Positions 24,598 to 32,506 of a DNA stretch of 64,000 nucleotides are shown one piece after another. The notes under the pieces were generated by a model. The model worked only from the letters and a program-made list of their open reading frames with translations. It was not told the DNA's origin and made no database searches. The stretch comes from Lewinellaceae bacterium. GTDB taxonomy: Bacteria > Bacteroidota > Bacteroidia > Chitinophagales > Saprospiraceae. The position numbers were made by a program, and so were the translations under genes. The stretch spans positions 124,001 through 188,000 of the forward strand of contig JADJWX010000007.1 of NCBI GenBank assembly GCA_016716135.1. Direction: 5' to 3'. Positions within the stretch are counted from its first letter, which is position 1. Every line of letters starts with the position of its first letter.

Positions 24598-26964
24598 TCA
24601 GTTGCTCAGCGGATCACTTTCCTTGCTTTCAATATCTTTTTCTTCCTTGCCTTTTTTGGATTTCACTTTTTTGCCATCGGCAAAAGCAATGACCAAACCG
24701 TCTTTCTCCTTATTCATCGAAGCCAGCATGGAGGCGCCTTCGGCCGGGCTTTCGTTCAGGATAAACTCGGCAAGAGGATCCTCGATGTATTTCTGAATGG
24801 CGCGGTGCAGCGGCCGGGCGCCAAACTGCGGATCGTAGCCTTTTTCGGCAACGAATTCCTTCGCTTCGGGCGTCAGCGTCAGGTTGAATTTCATCGTTTG
24901 CAGGCGCTTCATCAGGCCGGCAAGAGCATTATCGATGATTTTGAAAATCTCGTCGCGGCCCAGTGCATTGAACACCATCACATCGTCAATCCGGTTGAGA
25001 AATTCCGGGGAGAAAGTACGCTTCAAGGCATTCTGAATAACCGAATTGGTGTTCTCTTGCGCAGATTCCATCCGTGCCTTGGTGGCAAATCCCACTCCTT
25101 GCCCGAAATCTTTCAACTGCCGAACCCCGATATTGGAAGTCATGATGATCAGGGTGTTTTTGAAATCGACCTTGCGACCGAGACCATCCGTCAGCTGACC
25201 GTCGTCCAGCACCTGAAGCAAAATGTTGTACACGTCGGGGTGGGCCTTTTCGATTTCATCGAGCAGCACCACCGAATAGGGTTTCCGGCGCACGCGCTCG
25301 GTCAATTGTCCCCCTTCCTCGTAGCCGACATAGCCCGGAGGCGCCCCGATAAGGCGGCTGACGGAGAATTTCTCCATGTATTCAGACATGTCGATCCGCA
25401 CCAGGGAATCCTCGCTGTCGAACAGGTAGCGCGACAGTGCGCGGGCAAGTTCGGTTTTACCTACACCGGTGGGTCCCAGAAAGATGAACGAGCCGATCGG
25501 CTTTTTCGGATCTTTCAAACCGACGCGGTTGCGCTGGATGGCTTTGGCAATTTTGACGATCGCTTCATCCTGCCCGATGACCATTTTCCGGAGGTCGTCG
25601 GCCATGTGCACGAGTTTGTTGCTCTCACTGGTAGCAACCTTGTTTACCGGAATGCCGGTCATCATGGCCACTACTTCGGCGATGTTATCTTCATCGACAG
25701 GATAGCGCTTGGTTTTGCTCTCTTCTTCCCATTCCACCTTGGCAAATTCGAGTTGCCGAACCAGTTTACTTTCCTGGTCGCGTAAGTTGGCAGCCTCTTC
25801 GTACTGCTGGTTCTTGACGGCCTGATTTTTTAACTCCTTCAGGTCTTCAATTTTCTGCTCCAGTTCCTCAATGTGTTTGGGTACCACGATGTTTTTCAAA
25901 TGCACGCGAGCCCCAACTTCATCGAGCACATCAATAGCCTTGTCGGGCAAAAAACGATCGGTGATATACCGGTCGCTGAGCCGCACGCAGGCTTTGATTG
26001 CTTCATCGGAGTATTCAACATTGTGAAACTCTTCGTATTTGGGCTGGATATTCTGAAGGATGTTGATCGTATCTTCCTGACTAGGCGGATCAACCATAAC
26101 TTTTTGGAAACGGCGGTCGAGTGCGCCGTCTTTTTCAATGTATTGGCGATACTCATCCAGGGTGCTGGCGCCGATGCACTGGAGTTCGCCGCGTGCGAGC
26201 GCCGGTTTGAAAATATTGGAAGCGTCCAGCGAACCCGTTGCGCCACCTGCGCCGACAATGGTATGAATCTCATCGATAAACAGGATCACATCGCGGCTCT
26301 TCTCCAGTTCGTTCATAATTGCCTTGATGCGCTCCTCAAATTGGCCCCGGTATTTGGTGCCGGCAACCAGCGCTGCCAGGTCGAGCATCACGATGCGCTT
26401 GTTGAACAGTGTTCGGCTGACTTTCTTCTGCATAATACGCAGCGCCAGGCCCTCCACGATCGCTGTTTTACCCACACCGGGTTCCCCGATCAGGATGGGA
26501 TTGTTCTTTTTACGGCGGCTGAGAATCTGGCTCACCCGTTCGATTTCCGTTTCACGGCCGATAATCGGGTCCAGTTTGCCGTCTTCGGCGAGTTTGGTGA
26601 TATCGCGGCCAAAATTATCCAGTACCGGTGTGCGGCTTTTTTGCTGACCTTTTTGGCCGGAGCGATAGTTGCGTTCGTCGTCCTCCTCGTATTCGCCCGA
26701 TCCTTCACTGGATGCTTGCGAAAACAGGTTGGGATGTGCCAGATCTTGCTCAGAACGAACATATTCCAGCTCTTTCTTGAAGTTATCGTAGTCCACGTCG
26801 TATTCGTTTAAAAGTTTAGTCGCAAATGTGTCGGTATGCTTGAGCAGCGAAAGCATTAAATGCTCCGGATATATTTCTTCGCTTTTCATCAGTTTGGCTT
26901 CGAGAAAAGTCACCTTCAGGACGCGCTGCACCTGGGTGGTCACCTGAAATTCGCCGACAAACAA
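24598..26964 (-). CDS. clpC: ClpC-type AAA+ protease ATPase, main part of a frameshifted gene
   Basis: Hsp100 ATPase that unfolds substrates for the ClpP peptidase in the cytoplasm. This piece carries the end of the N-terminal domain (EEIYPEHLMLSLLKH), the first AAA+ module (Walker A GEPGVGKTA near residue 160 and Walker B VILFIDEIHT) and the coiled UVR-like middle region rich in Glu/Gln. The second AAA+ module follows (Walker A LGPTGVGKTE and SVVLLDEIEKAHPDV) with the D2-small domain and an acidic tail. The first ATPase domain and central motifs are intact. The true start is at 27197: one base is missing in a T5 run at 27016-27020, and restoring it joins both pieces into about 866 residues, normal for ClpC. 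Confidence 0.93.
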   Translation of the reverse strand: MFVGEFQVTTQVQRVLKVTFLEAKLMKSEEIYPEHLMLSLLKHTDTFATKLLNEYDVDYDNFKKELEYVRSEQDLAHPNLFSQASSEGSGEYEEDDERNYRSGQKGQQKSRTPVLDNFGRDITKLAEDGKLDPIIGRETEIERVSQILSRRKKNNPILIGEPGVGKTAIVEGLALRIMQKKVSRTLFNKRIVMLDLAALVAGTKYRGQFEERIKAIMNELEKSRDVILFIDEIHTIVGAGGATGSLDASNIFKPALARGELQCIGASTLDEYRQYIEKDGALDRRFQKVMVDPPSQEDTINILQNIQPKYEEFHNVEYSDEAIKACVRLSDRYITDRFLPDKAIDVLDEVGARVHLKNIVVPKHIEELEQKIEDLKELKNQAVKNQQYEEAANLRDQESKLVRQLEFAKVEWEEESKTKRYPVDEDNIAEVVAMMTGIPVNKVATSESNKLVHMADDLRKMVIGQDEAIVKIAKAIQRNRVGLKDPKKPIGSFIFLGPTGVGKTELARALSRYLFDSEDSLVRIDMSEYMEKFSVSRLIGAPPGYVGYEEGGQLTERVRRKPYSVVLLDEIEKAHPDVYNILLQVLDDGQLTDGLGRKVDFKNTLIIMTSNIGVRQLKDFGQGVGFATKARMESAQENTNSVIQNALKRTFSPEFLNRIDDVMVFNALGRDEIFKIIDNALAGLMKRLQTMKFNLTLTPEAKEFVAEKGYDPQFGARPLHRAIQKYIEDPLAEFILNESPAEGASMLASMNKEKDGLVIAFADGKKVKSKKGKEEKDIESKESDPLSN

Positions 26965-27197
26965 ATTTTCGGCGGGCGGATAGGCACTGTACCTGGGAAT
27001 AGAGCGTTCAAGCCGTTTTTAAGATCATGCACATCAACGAGCAAGGCATCTAAAACCCGGATGGGCAGGCTGTCCCGTTCTGCTATGATTCCCAGCAACA
27101 AATGTTCTGCCCCGATATAATCATGCCCCAGCCGCCGCGCCTCCTGGCCGCTCTGGTGGATGATTTGTTTAACTACAGGTGAAAACTTCTTATTCAT
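26940..27197 (-). CDS. clpC: ClpC N-terminal fragment, 5' part of the frameshifted gene
   Basis: Carries the ClpC start MNKKFSPVVKQIIHQSGQEA and GHDYIGAEHLLLGIIAERDS, the first half of the double Clp-N repeat. After about residue 60 the frame leaves the family sequence. With one extra A in the run at 27016-27020 (minus strand), translation would continue RLERSIPRYSAYPPAENLF straight into the main piece. The total span of 2600 bases is one short of a multiple of three, which agrees with one lost base. The 395-bp region upstream to the divergent STAS gene must hold the promoter; I see no strong consensus box on this strand. Confidence 0.85.
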   Translation of the reverse strand: MNKKFSPVVKQIIHQSGQEARRLGHDYIGAEHLLLGIIAERDSLPIRVLDALLVDVHDLKNGLNALFPGTVPIRPPKICLSANFR

Positions 27198-27511
27198 GTA
27201 AAAGGGTGTAAGTTATATTGTAAAACACAAATGACCCCGATGAAGGTTCACCCGTATTTTTAAGATGCGACAAGTTTAACCTTATTGCTTGGTAAATTTC
27301 AATTTTTTCTACCCGAACCGGGTGCACTTTTAACAAAAAACTGGCCTTCTGGTTTTTTTCGCGGCTTGTATAGCCAAAACGGAAAACAACGTCGTAATTC
27401 AGAACAATCCGAAAAAATAGTGCCATGCCGGTTTCCCTGTCGCTCTGTCAGGAAGCGGGGTTCCGGGAAAAAAGCGCCGGCCAATACCATCGAAATACGC
27501 CGGGCATTACC

Positions 27512-27519
27512 TAAATTTG
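27512..27519 (+). promoter_or_regulatory. -7 box TAAATTTG upstream of the STAS gene
   Basis: An exact TAnnTTTG match 73 bases before the ATG at 27593. The -33 element is not evident. The rest of the 395-bp clpC-STAS gap shows nothing else I can name. Confidence 0.35.
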
Positions 27520-27592
27520 CCTGCACTTTTGACAGGCCCCGCCACAAAAAGGTTGCTATCTAACCAGTTATTTTTCTGAAAATCAGCCATCT

Positions 27593-27967
27593 ATGAAATA
27601 CAATATCGATAAGCAAGATCAATATGCGGTGTTAACCCTGGAAGAGGAAAACCTCAATTCCGTCATCGCCCCGCAATTGAAAAGCGATTTTATTATTTTA
27701 AACCAGGAAGGCACCCGCAACCTCATTCTCGATTTATCCCAGGTCCGGTTTGTAGACTCCAGCGGGCTTAGTGCCATTTTGACAGCACACCGGCTCTGGA
27801 AAGACCAGGGCTCCTTTGTGATTGCCGGAGAATTGCAACCCATGGTTACCAAGTTGATTGAAATTTCCCGCCTGGATACGATCCTTGCTATGACGCCGAC
27901 CATCAGCGAGGCTGTTGATTACGTAAAAATGGAGGAGATCGAGCGCGAATTGAAGGCGGGTGAGTAG
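27593..27967 (+). CDS. STAS domain protein (anti-sigma factor antagonist-like)
   Basis: A 124-residue single STAS domain, the size of SpoIIAA-type antagonists. The conserved LDLSQVRFVDSSGLSAILTAH region is at residues 46-66; in D55-S56-S57-G58-L59, Ser57 corresponds to the residue phosphorylated by anti-sigma kinases in the family. A charged C-terminal helix follows. It could release a sigma factor or regulate another partner, but no anti-sigma kinase or sigma gene lies nearby, so the partner is unknown. A strong terminator follows the gene. Confidence 0.88.
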   Translation: MKYNIDKQDQYAVLTLEEENLNSVIAPQLKSDFIILNQEGTRNLILDLSQVRFVDSSGLSAILTAHRLWKDQGSFVIAGELQPMVTKLIEISRLDTILAMTPTISEAVDYVKMEEIERELKAGE

Positions 27968-27993
27968 GCCTCTCCTTTCCGACAGACAAAAAG

Positions 27994-28037
27994 AAAATCC
28001 CGGTTTTTTCAATACGGAAAAACCGGGATTTTTTTGT
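27994..28037 (+). terminator. Rho-independent terminator after the STAS gene
   Basis: A 15-bp stem (27994-28008 with 28018-28032, core ATCCCGGTTTTT) around a 9-base loop, followed by a T-run to 28035. Confidence 0.9.
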
Positions 28038-28065
28038 TGAGTGCAGAAACACAACTTTTTGATAA

Positions 28066-28138
28066 AAACACATAGGCACATAGAACACATAGAATTTTGA
28101 TTTTCAAATGACTATGTGTCCTATGTGCCTATGTGTTT
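28066..28138. repeat. Inverted word array (CACATAG-type)
   Basis: Arms at 28066-28092 and 28112-28138 pair over 27 bp with one mismatch around a 19-base loop. Each arm is three CACATAG words with one- or two-base joints. The array lies between the convergent STAS and ppc genes, 31 bp beyond the ppc stop codon. Confidence 0.85.
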
Positions 28139-28169
28139 AATTTACATCTTCAGATTGACACCGGCCCGC

Positions 28170-29084
28170 TTATGCTGCATTCCGTGCAGCATTGATAATA
28201 CCAAACATGGCCCGAAGCACCAATTTTCGGAAAACCGCCTCCTGCTCCGGCTCCAGCCCCCCCGATTGAAGTTGTTGCAGGGCATATTGCTGAATGGCAA
28301 TCAAGGGCTGAATGATTGTTTTCCGCATGGTAATACTGGCCTTGGACGCCGGGTTATTCGCCAGAAGGTCCGGTTGGCCGGACAAATCCAACAAGCCCTG
28401 CACTGCCTTTTCGTATTCTTTGAACAACAGCTGCCAAAAATCCTTGAACTTCGGATGCTCCGATAAATAGCGGGTCACATGAAAATTGGATTTGCACAAC
28501 GACTGCATGGAGTTTTCCACCAACGTTTGAAAAAACAGGGATCGCTGGTACAAATCCTTCAAAGCTTCCAGGCGGCCGGCTTGCCGCATAACGGCAATAG
28601 CTGCGCCAAAACCGAAGTACCCCGGTACGTTTTGCTTCATTTGCGCCCAGGCGCCCACGAAAGGAATGGCCCGCAAATCTTCGAATTTCAAGGCCGCAGC
28701 CGTACCGCGTTTGGTCGGACGGCTGGCGATGTTCGTGTCGCCATACCATTTCAGCGGCGTGATCTGCTCCAGATATGGCACAAAATCCGGGTGATTTTTT
28801 AGTTGCAGGTATGCCTGATAGGATGCTTCAGCCAGTTCGTCCAGCAGGGCTTTATCTGCATCCGACAACTCCCGTGCGTGGGTTTCAAAAAGAAAATTCT
28901 CCAGGCCGGAACTCAGCAATCGCTCGATATTAAACCGTGCAGACGGAATGGTGCCATACGTGCTGCTTATGGTTTGTCCCTGGATGGTCACCTGGATTTC
29001 ATGATTTTCAATATCTGCCCCCTGCGCAGCATAATAATTGGCATTATTCCCGCCGCGCGCCGGGCGGGCCTCCCCGTCCGTCAA
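28170..29084 (-). CDS. ppc: Phosphoenolpyruvate carboxylase, C-terminal part of a frameshifted gene
   Basis: PEP carboxylase makes oxaloacetate from PEP and bicarbonate to refill the TCA cycle. This piece starts within the conserved glycine/arginine loop (PARGGNNANYY), then carries IQVTIQGQTISSTYGTIPSA, WYGDTNIASRPTKRG and LRAIPFVGAWAQMKQNVPGYFG, all typical of the C-terminal half. The apparent TTG start is not biological. Removing one C from the run at 29062-29064 joins it to the upstream piece as GRGGPPARGGNNA. Confidence 0.9.
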   Translation of the reverse strand: MTDGEARPARGGNNANYYAAQGADIENHEIQVTIQGQTISSTYGTIPSARFNIERLLSSGLENFLFETHARELSDADKALLDELAEASYQAYLQLKNHPDFVPYLEQITPLKWYGDTNIASRPTKRGTAAALKFEDLRAIPFVGAWAQMKQNVPGYFGFGAAIAVMRQAGRLEALKDLYQRSLFFQTLVENSMQSLCKSNFHVTRYLSEHPKFKDFWQLLFKEYEKAVQGLLDLSGQPDLLANNPASKASITMRKTIIQPLIAIQQYALQQLQSGGLEPEQEAVFRKLVLRAMFGIINAARNAA

Positions 29085-30801
29085 AAAAAATGACCGTGAC
29101 GCCGTACTTCCGACTTACCTGCGTAAGCGCTTCCTTGGCCTGATAAATACTCCAGTTGGCGCGGAGATAACCGCCGTCTTTCGTGCCATCGGAAAAACCG
29201 AGCATGATGGTCTGCCGGTTGTTCCGGGCGGCCAAATGTCGCCAATAAACCGGGTTGGTGTACAATTTCTCCATGACGGATGCTGCCGTAGCCAAATCCT
29301 CCACCGTTTCGAAAAGCGGAACAATATCCAGGTTTACGGTGGCCTGCTCCTGTCCGGAATTTTCGGCTGCATTAGTGCCGTCGGGCAATTGCAACTCCTG
29401 GTCTCTGAACGGCGGGTTCGCGATCGTTAGCCGGGCAAGTGCAAGAACCGCCGCCACATGAGCCGCCGACTGGCAATTGCTGATGATGTATCGATGGCAA
29501 CCCAGTTCACCGTTTTGAGCCTGAATCGTCGCAATGGCCCGGAACGACCGGATCGTTTCTTTCACAAATGCGTCGGCATAATCGTTTTCATCCAGCCGGA
29601 AAGGCGTAGTCAGCAACTGGTTGATCCGGGTTTCTTCATCCGCTTTTTGAAATTCCCGGAGGCTAAATCCCGGGGTTTTTTCGCTCCAATTCTGGAGAAT
29701 GGCTTCCCACACGGCGTCATGTTTCCGACTGTCCTGGCGGACATCAATGCTGGCAAAATAAAATCCGAACACGCGGATTTTCAGGATCAACAAATCGAGG
29801 TCATCCAGAAACAGGCCGTCGTGGTCGTTGATCAATATTGCGCGGGCTTTCATCAGGTCGTCCAGGAGTTGCTGGCAACTGTCGTAGGAGTCCTGGTCCG
29901 GGTGGTATAACGTATTGTTGATTTTTTGCTCTGCGGCAAGAATCCAGTCTTCCGTACCGCGGAAAGTCAGCCTGCGCCGGAGGTTTCGCAGGTCGTAATA
30001 ATAACGGCGTAAAATTGCCCCGCGCAGGCGGGAGGCTACCGCACGGGTAATATCTGCTGTTACAAACGGATTGCCGTCCCGGTCGCCCCCTGGCCAAAAG
30101 CCAAGCGCCAGTAAGCATGGATTTTCGAAGCTGATTACATCCTGACCAAGATTTTTCAACAGGTGAAAAAGGATTTCAGGCAGGGTGCTGTAAAATACAT
30201 TTTCCAGATACCAACCCAGGCTGATCGCTTCATCGTAAGGTGTTGGTTTTTCTTTGTTCAGGAAGGTTGTTTTGCCCAGTTGCATGAGTAGCAGGCGTAT
30301 CTGCGACAAATCGTTTTTCCGGATCACCTGCCCCAGGTCGTTGATGATGCCCAGTACTTTACCCGGATAAAATTGGGTTGGATGCGCTGTCAGCACCAGG
30401 CGCAATTGGAAGCCCGTCAGTTTTTTCAATAACTTTTTCCGGTCGGTGTTTTGCGACAACCGCAACAACAAATGATTTACCGATCCGGCGCCGTTCAATT
30501 CATGTGTTTTTTCAAACAAGGCATCTTCAACCGAATCGAACAGCACCACCTGCCGCTCCAGGTATTGCACAAAATGGAACAACAAGGCGATCCGCTCGGC
30601 ATCGGAGTGTTTATCCGCATATTCGTTCCAAAAGCCCTCCACAATAGCCTTGGGTGACTTGCCGGCGTCAAACCCGGCGGCACATACGCGGGCAAACAGC
30701 GCAAGGTGTGTCCCCGTTTCTTCAATACCGCGAAACGGCAGGCTCAGAAACAGGCTGTTGTAGGTATGGTATGGCAAAGCAACTGGTGAATCGAACTGCA
30801 T
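29044..30801 (-). CDS. ppc: Phosphoenolpyruvate carboxylase, N-terminal part of a frameshifted gene
   Basis: Starts with an ATG at 30801 and contains RLVLTAHPTQFYPGKVL near residue 132 (the catalytic histidine loop), GFWPGGDRDGNPFVTADI near residue 235 and IMLGFSDGTKDGGYLRANWS near residue 545 (catalytic Lys region). Just after VIFFDGRGG the frame runs into a stop. The extra base at 29062-29064 falls in the mobile loop whose glycines and arginine are needed for catalysis. The full span of 2632 bases minus one gives 876 residues, normal for this enzyme. Both halves are otherwise conserved, so the gene is probably functional in the organism. Confidence 0.92.
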   Translation of the reverse strand: MQFDSPVALPYHTYNSLFLSLPFRGIEETGTHLALFARVCAAGFDAGKSPKAIVEGFWNEYADKHSDAERIALLFHFVQYLERQVVLFDSVEDALFEKTHELNGAGSVNHLLLRLSQNTDRKKLLKKLTGFQLRLVLTAHPTQFYPGKVLGIINDLGQVIRKNDLSQIRLLLMQLGKTTFLNKEKPTPYDEAISLGWYLENVFYSTLPEILFHLLKNLGQDVISFENPCLLALGFWPGGDRDGNPFVTADITRAVASRLRGAILRRYYYDLRNLRRRLTFRGTEDWILAAEQKINNTLYHPDQDSYDSCQQLLDDLMKARAILINDHDGLFLDDLDLLILKIRVFGFYFASIDVRQDSRKHDAVWEAILQNWSEKTPGFSLREFQKADEETRINQLLTTPFRLDENDYADAFVKETIRSFRAIATIQAQNGELGCHRYIISNCQSAAHVAAVLALARLTIANPPFRDQELQLPDGTNAAENSGQEQATVNLDIVPLFETVEDLATAASVMEKLYTNPVYWRHLAARNNRQTIMLGFSDGTKDGGYLRANWSIYQAKEALTQVSRKYGVTVIFFDGRGGPPGARRE

Positions 30802-30915
30802 ATTTTATCCTCTCTTGAGTGTTCAAATGTAAAAACCCAACCGGGCAGGGAACCACAAAAAATCCGTAAAATTGCCCGGAACTTATTTGTCCCCCGTTTG
30901 TGTTTCTGACGCATC

Positions 30916-31635
30916 ATGCAAACGCACCGCTCATTTCTGGAGGATATTATCGATGAGAGCGCCGAATTACTGGCAATCGACCCTGCCGACCTGGACGACA
31001 TACTCCGCCAGGGCTGGCGTTTGCTTGGCTATTCCCTTATTCGCCACAATTTTGCCGTTTGCCGGGGGCTTATTTGCCGGACCATCCCGCTGCGCATCCG
31101 GCTGGATGTACCGCTGAATTTTTCAAAAAGCCAGCGGCAAATTCTCCGCCGCAATGCTGATCTCGAAGTCCGTTGTGCGCCCATACGGCTAACACCTGAA
31201 AAGGAGGCCTTGTTTCAGAAACATACGCAGCGTTTCCGCGACCAGCAACCACTCACCGTCTATTCTTTTTTGCACCCGCTTGCTGCCGACGTTCCGACCG
31301 AAGGCTGGGAATACAGCCTTTTCGAAAAAGGGAAATTGCTGGCATGCAGCTTTTTTCACCTTGGAAAGAACGGTGTATCAGGCACGTATTGTTTTTTTGA
31401 CCCTGAACACGACAAACGCAGCCTGGGTACGTTCACCATGTTGCTGGAAATCCTGCGCGCCCGGGAGTTGGGCAAAACGTACTATTACCACGGCTATTGC
31501 TATGATGTGCCCTCCCAATTTGACTACAAGCTCAATTTTTACAATCTGGAAGCCATGAACTGGCAAACCGGAGCCTGGGCGCCGCAGCCACGTTTGCCGG
31601 TCCGGCAATGGGACAAACTTATCCGGAAAAAATAG
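30916..31635 (+). CDS. Arginyl-tRNA--protein transferase-like protein
   Basis: A 239-residue protein resembling bacterial arginyl/leucyl-transferases of the ATE/Bpt fold (GNAT-like). The C-terminal half has the family pattern FFDPEHDKRSLGTFTMLLEI followed by LGKTYYYHGYCYDVP and FDYKLNFYN. The N-terminal half has CRGLICRTIPLRIRLDV with cysteines where the family often carries a CxxC, though here the spacing differs. These enzymes add an amino acid to protein N-termini and can mark them for Clp degradation. A ClpC gene lies 4 kb away, but a functional link is only a guess. Confidence 0.75.
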   Translation: MQTHRSFLEDIIDESAELLAIDPADLDDILRQGWRLLGYSLIRHNFAVCRGLICRTIPLRIRLDVPLNFSKSQRQILRRNADLEVRCAPIRLTPEKEALFQKHTQRFRDQQPLTVYSFLHPLAADVPTEGWEYSLFEKGKLLACSFFHLGKNGVSGTYCFFDPEHDKRSLGTFTMLLEILRARELGKTYYYHGYCYDVPSQFDYKLNFYNLEAMNWQTGAWAPQPRLPVRQWDKLIRKK

Positions 31636-31665
31636 CCGCGAAATCCGGCAGCGCTTGTTTAACAG

Positions 31666-31713
31666 TTGCGATACCGGGCAGGAAAGAGTTCCTATTACCC
31701 GGTATCGCAATTT
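31666..31713. terminator. Bidirectional terminator
   Basis: TTGCGATACCGGG (31666-31678) and its perfect reverse complement (31698-31710) lie between the convergent arginyltransferase-like and lipoprotein genes, with T-rich flank on the plus side. Confidence 0.75.
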
Positions 31714-31722
31714 AAGCGCCTC

Positions 31723-32460
31723 TTAGTTTTTCAACTTGATTTTTGTGCCTACGCTCATTTTTTTGCTTTGCTGCTCCTCATCGAAGGGTTTGAGCGTGAT
31801 GGTAAGCGTGTGGCCGTCGTTGGAAATTTCGGACAGGTCGTTGCTCGACTTTTTCACCCGGTAATCCGGAAAATGGTAAATCTGCTTGTAGGTCATGTCC
31901 GAAAAGAAGGTTTTTACCATGTCCATGCTGCCTTCTTCATCCTGTGCTTCGCCTTCTGCCATGGCTTTTTTGATTTCTTCGCCGAGGTCGCCGGAAGCCA
32001 GGCGCTCAAAATTCTTACCGCTAAAGCGGAAAACCTCATCCACATTGCTGTCGTATTTCTCTTTGTTGATGATCCGCATAGCCTTATTCAAGGCTGTTAC
32101 ATCGGCAAAATCGAAGGCGTAGCCGAATTTAAACGCTGCGGTATCGTTGATCTCCGTCACGTTGGTCAGCCCACTGATGTCTTTGAGCGAAGCGGCCACA
32201 GCGCTCAGCTGGGACCCCATTTCGCCCATGCCGCTGTCCTCCATTTCGATTTCATCGGTGGAATCTTCGCCGGTGCTGTCCTGCGACATGCCTTTGAACA
32301 TGTCCATCATGCTCTTCATTTCGCTCATATCGAGCGTCATTTTATACGTGCCTGAGCCATTGTTTTTCACCGTTACTTCTTCTAAAATATGCAGGCAGCC
32401 ACTGAGGGTAACCGTACCAATGGTGAGTACTGCCAGGAAAAGTTTTTTTACATTTTTCAT
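31723..32460 (-). CDS. Lipoprotein of unknown function
   Basis: A 245-residue protein with a clear lipobox (TLSGC, Cys22) and no charged residue suggesting inner-membrane retention. The mature part begins VTVKNNGSGTYKMTLDMSEM, a pattern I have no named family for, and has a Met/Asp/Glu-rich stretch near residues 50-80. The end (LTITLKPF and a lysine-rich tail) looks beta-stranded. I chose the ATG at 32460 over a TTG three codons earlier. It is preceded by the large BNR-propeller gene with 46 bp between, so the two may share a transcript. Confidence 0.6.
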   Translation of the reverse strand: MKNVKKLFLAVLTIGTVTLSGCLHILEEVTVKNNGSGTYKMTLDMSEMKSMMDMFKGMSQDSTGEDSTDEIEMEDSGMGEMGSQLSAVAASLKDISGLTNVTEINDTAAFKFGYAFDFADVTALNKAMRIINKEKYDSNVDEVFRFSGKNFERLASGDLGEEIKKAMAEGEAQDEEGSMDMVKTFFSDMTYKQIYHFPDYRVKKSSNDLSEISNDGHTLTITLKPFDEEQQSKKMSVGTKIKLKN

Positions 32461-32506
32461 TGAGTTCAAAATCGTTGAGTGATGAAAAGGTTGTGATGGT
32501 TTCTAT

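Noticed and set aside
29044..29084. Programmed frameshifting as the cause of the ppc or clpC split
   Set aside because: No slippery heptamer with a following structure is evident, shifts are in opposite directions in different genes, and homopolymer indels are the simpler explanation.
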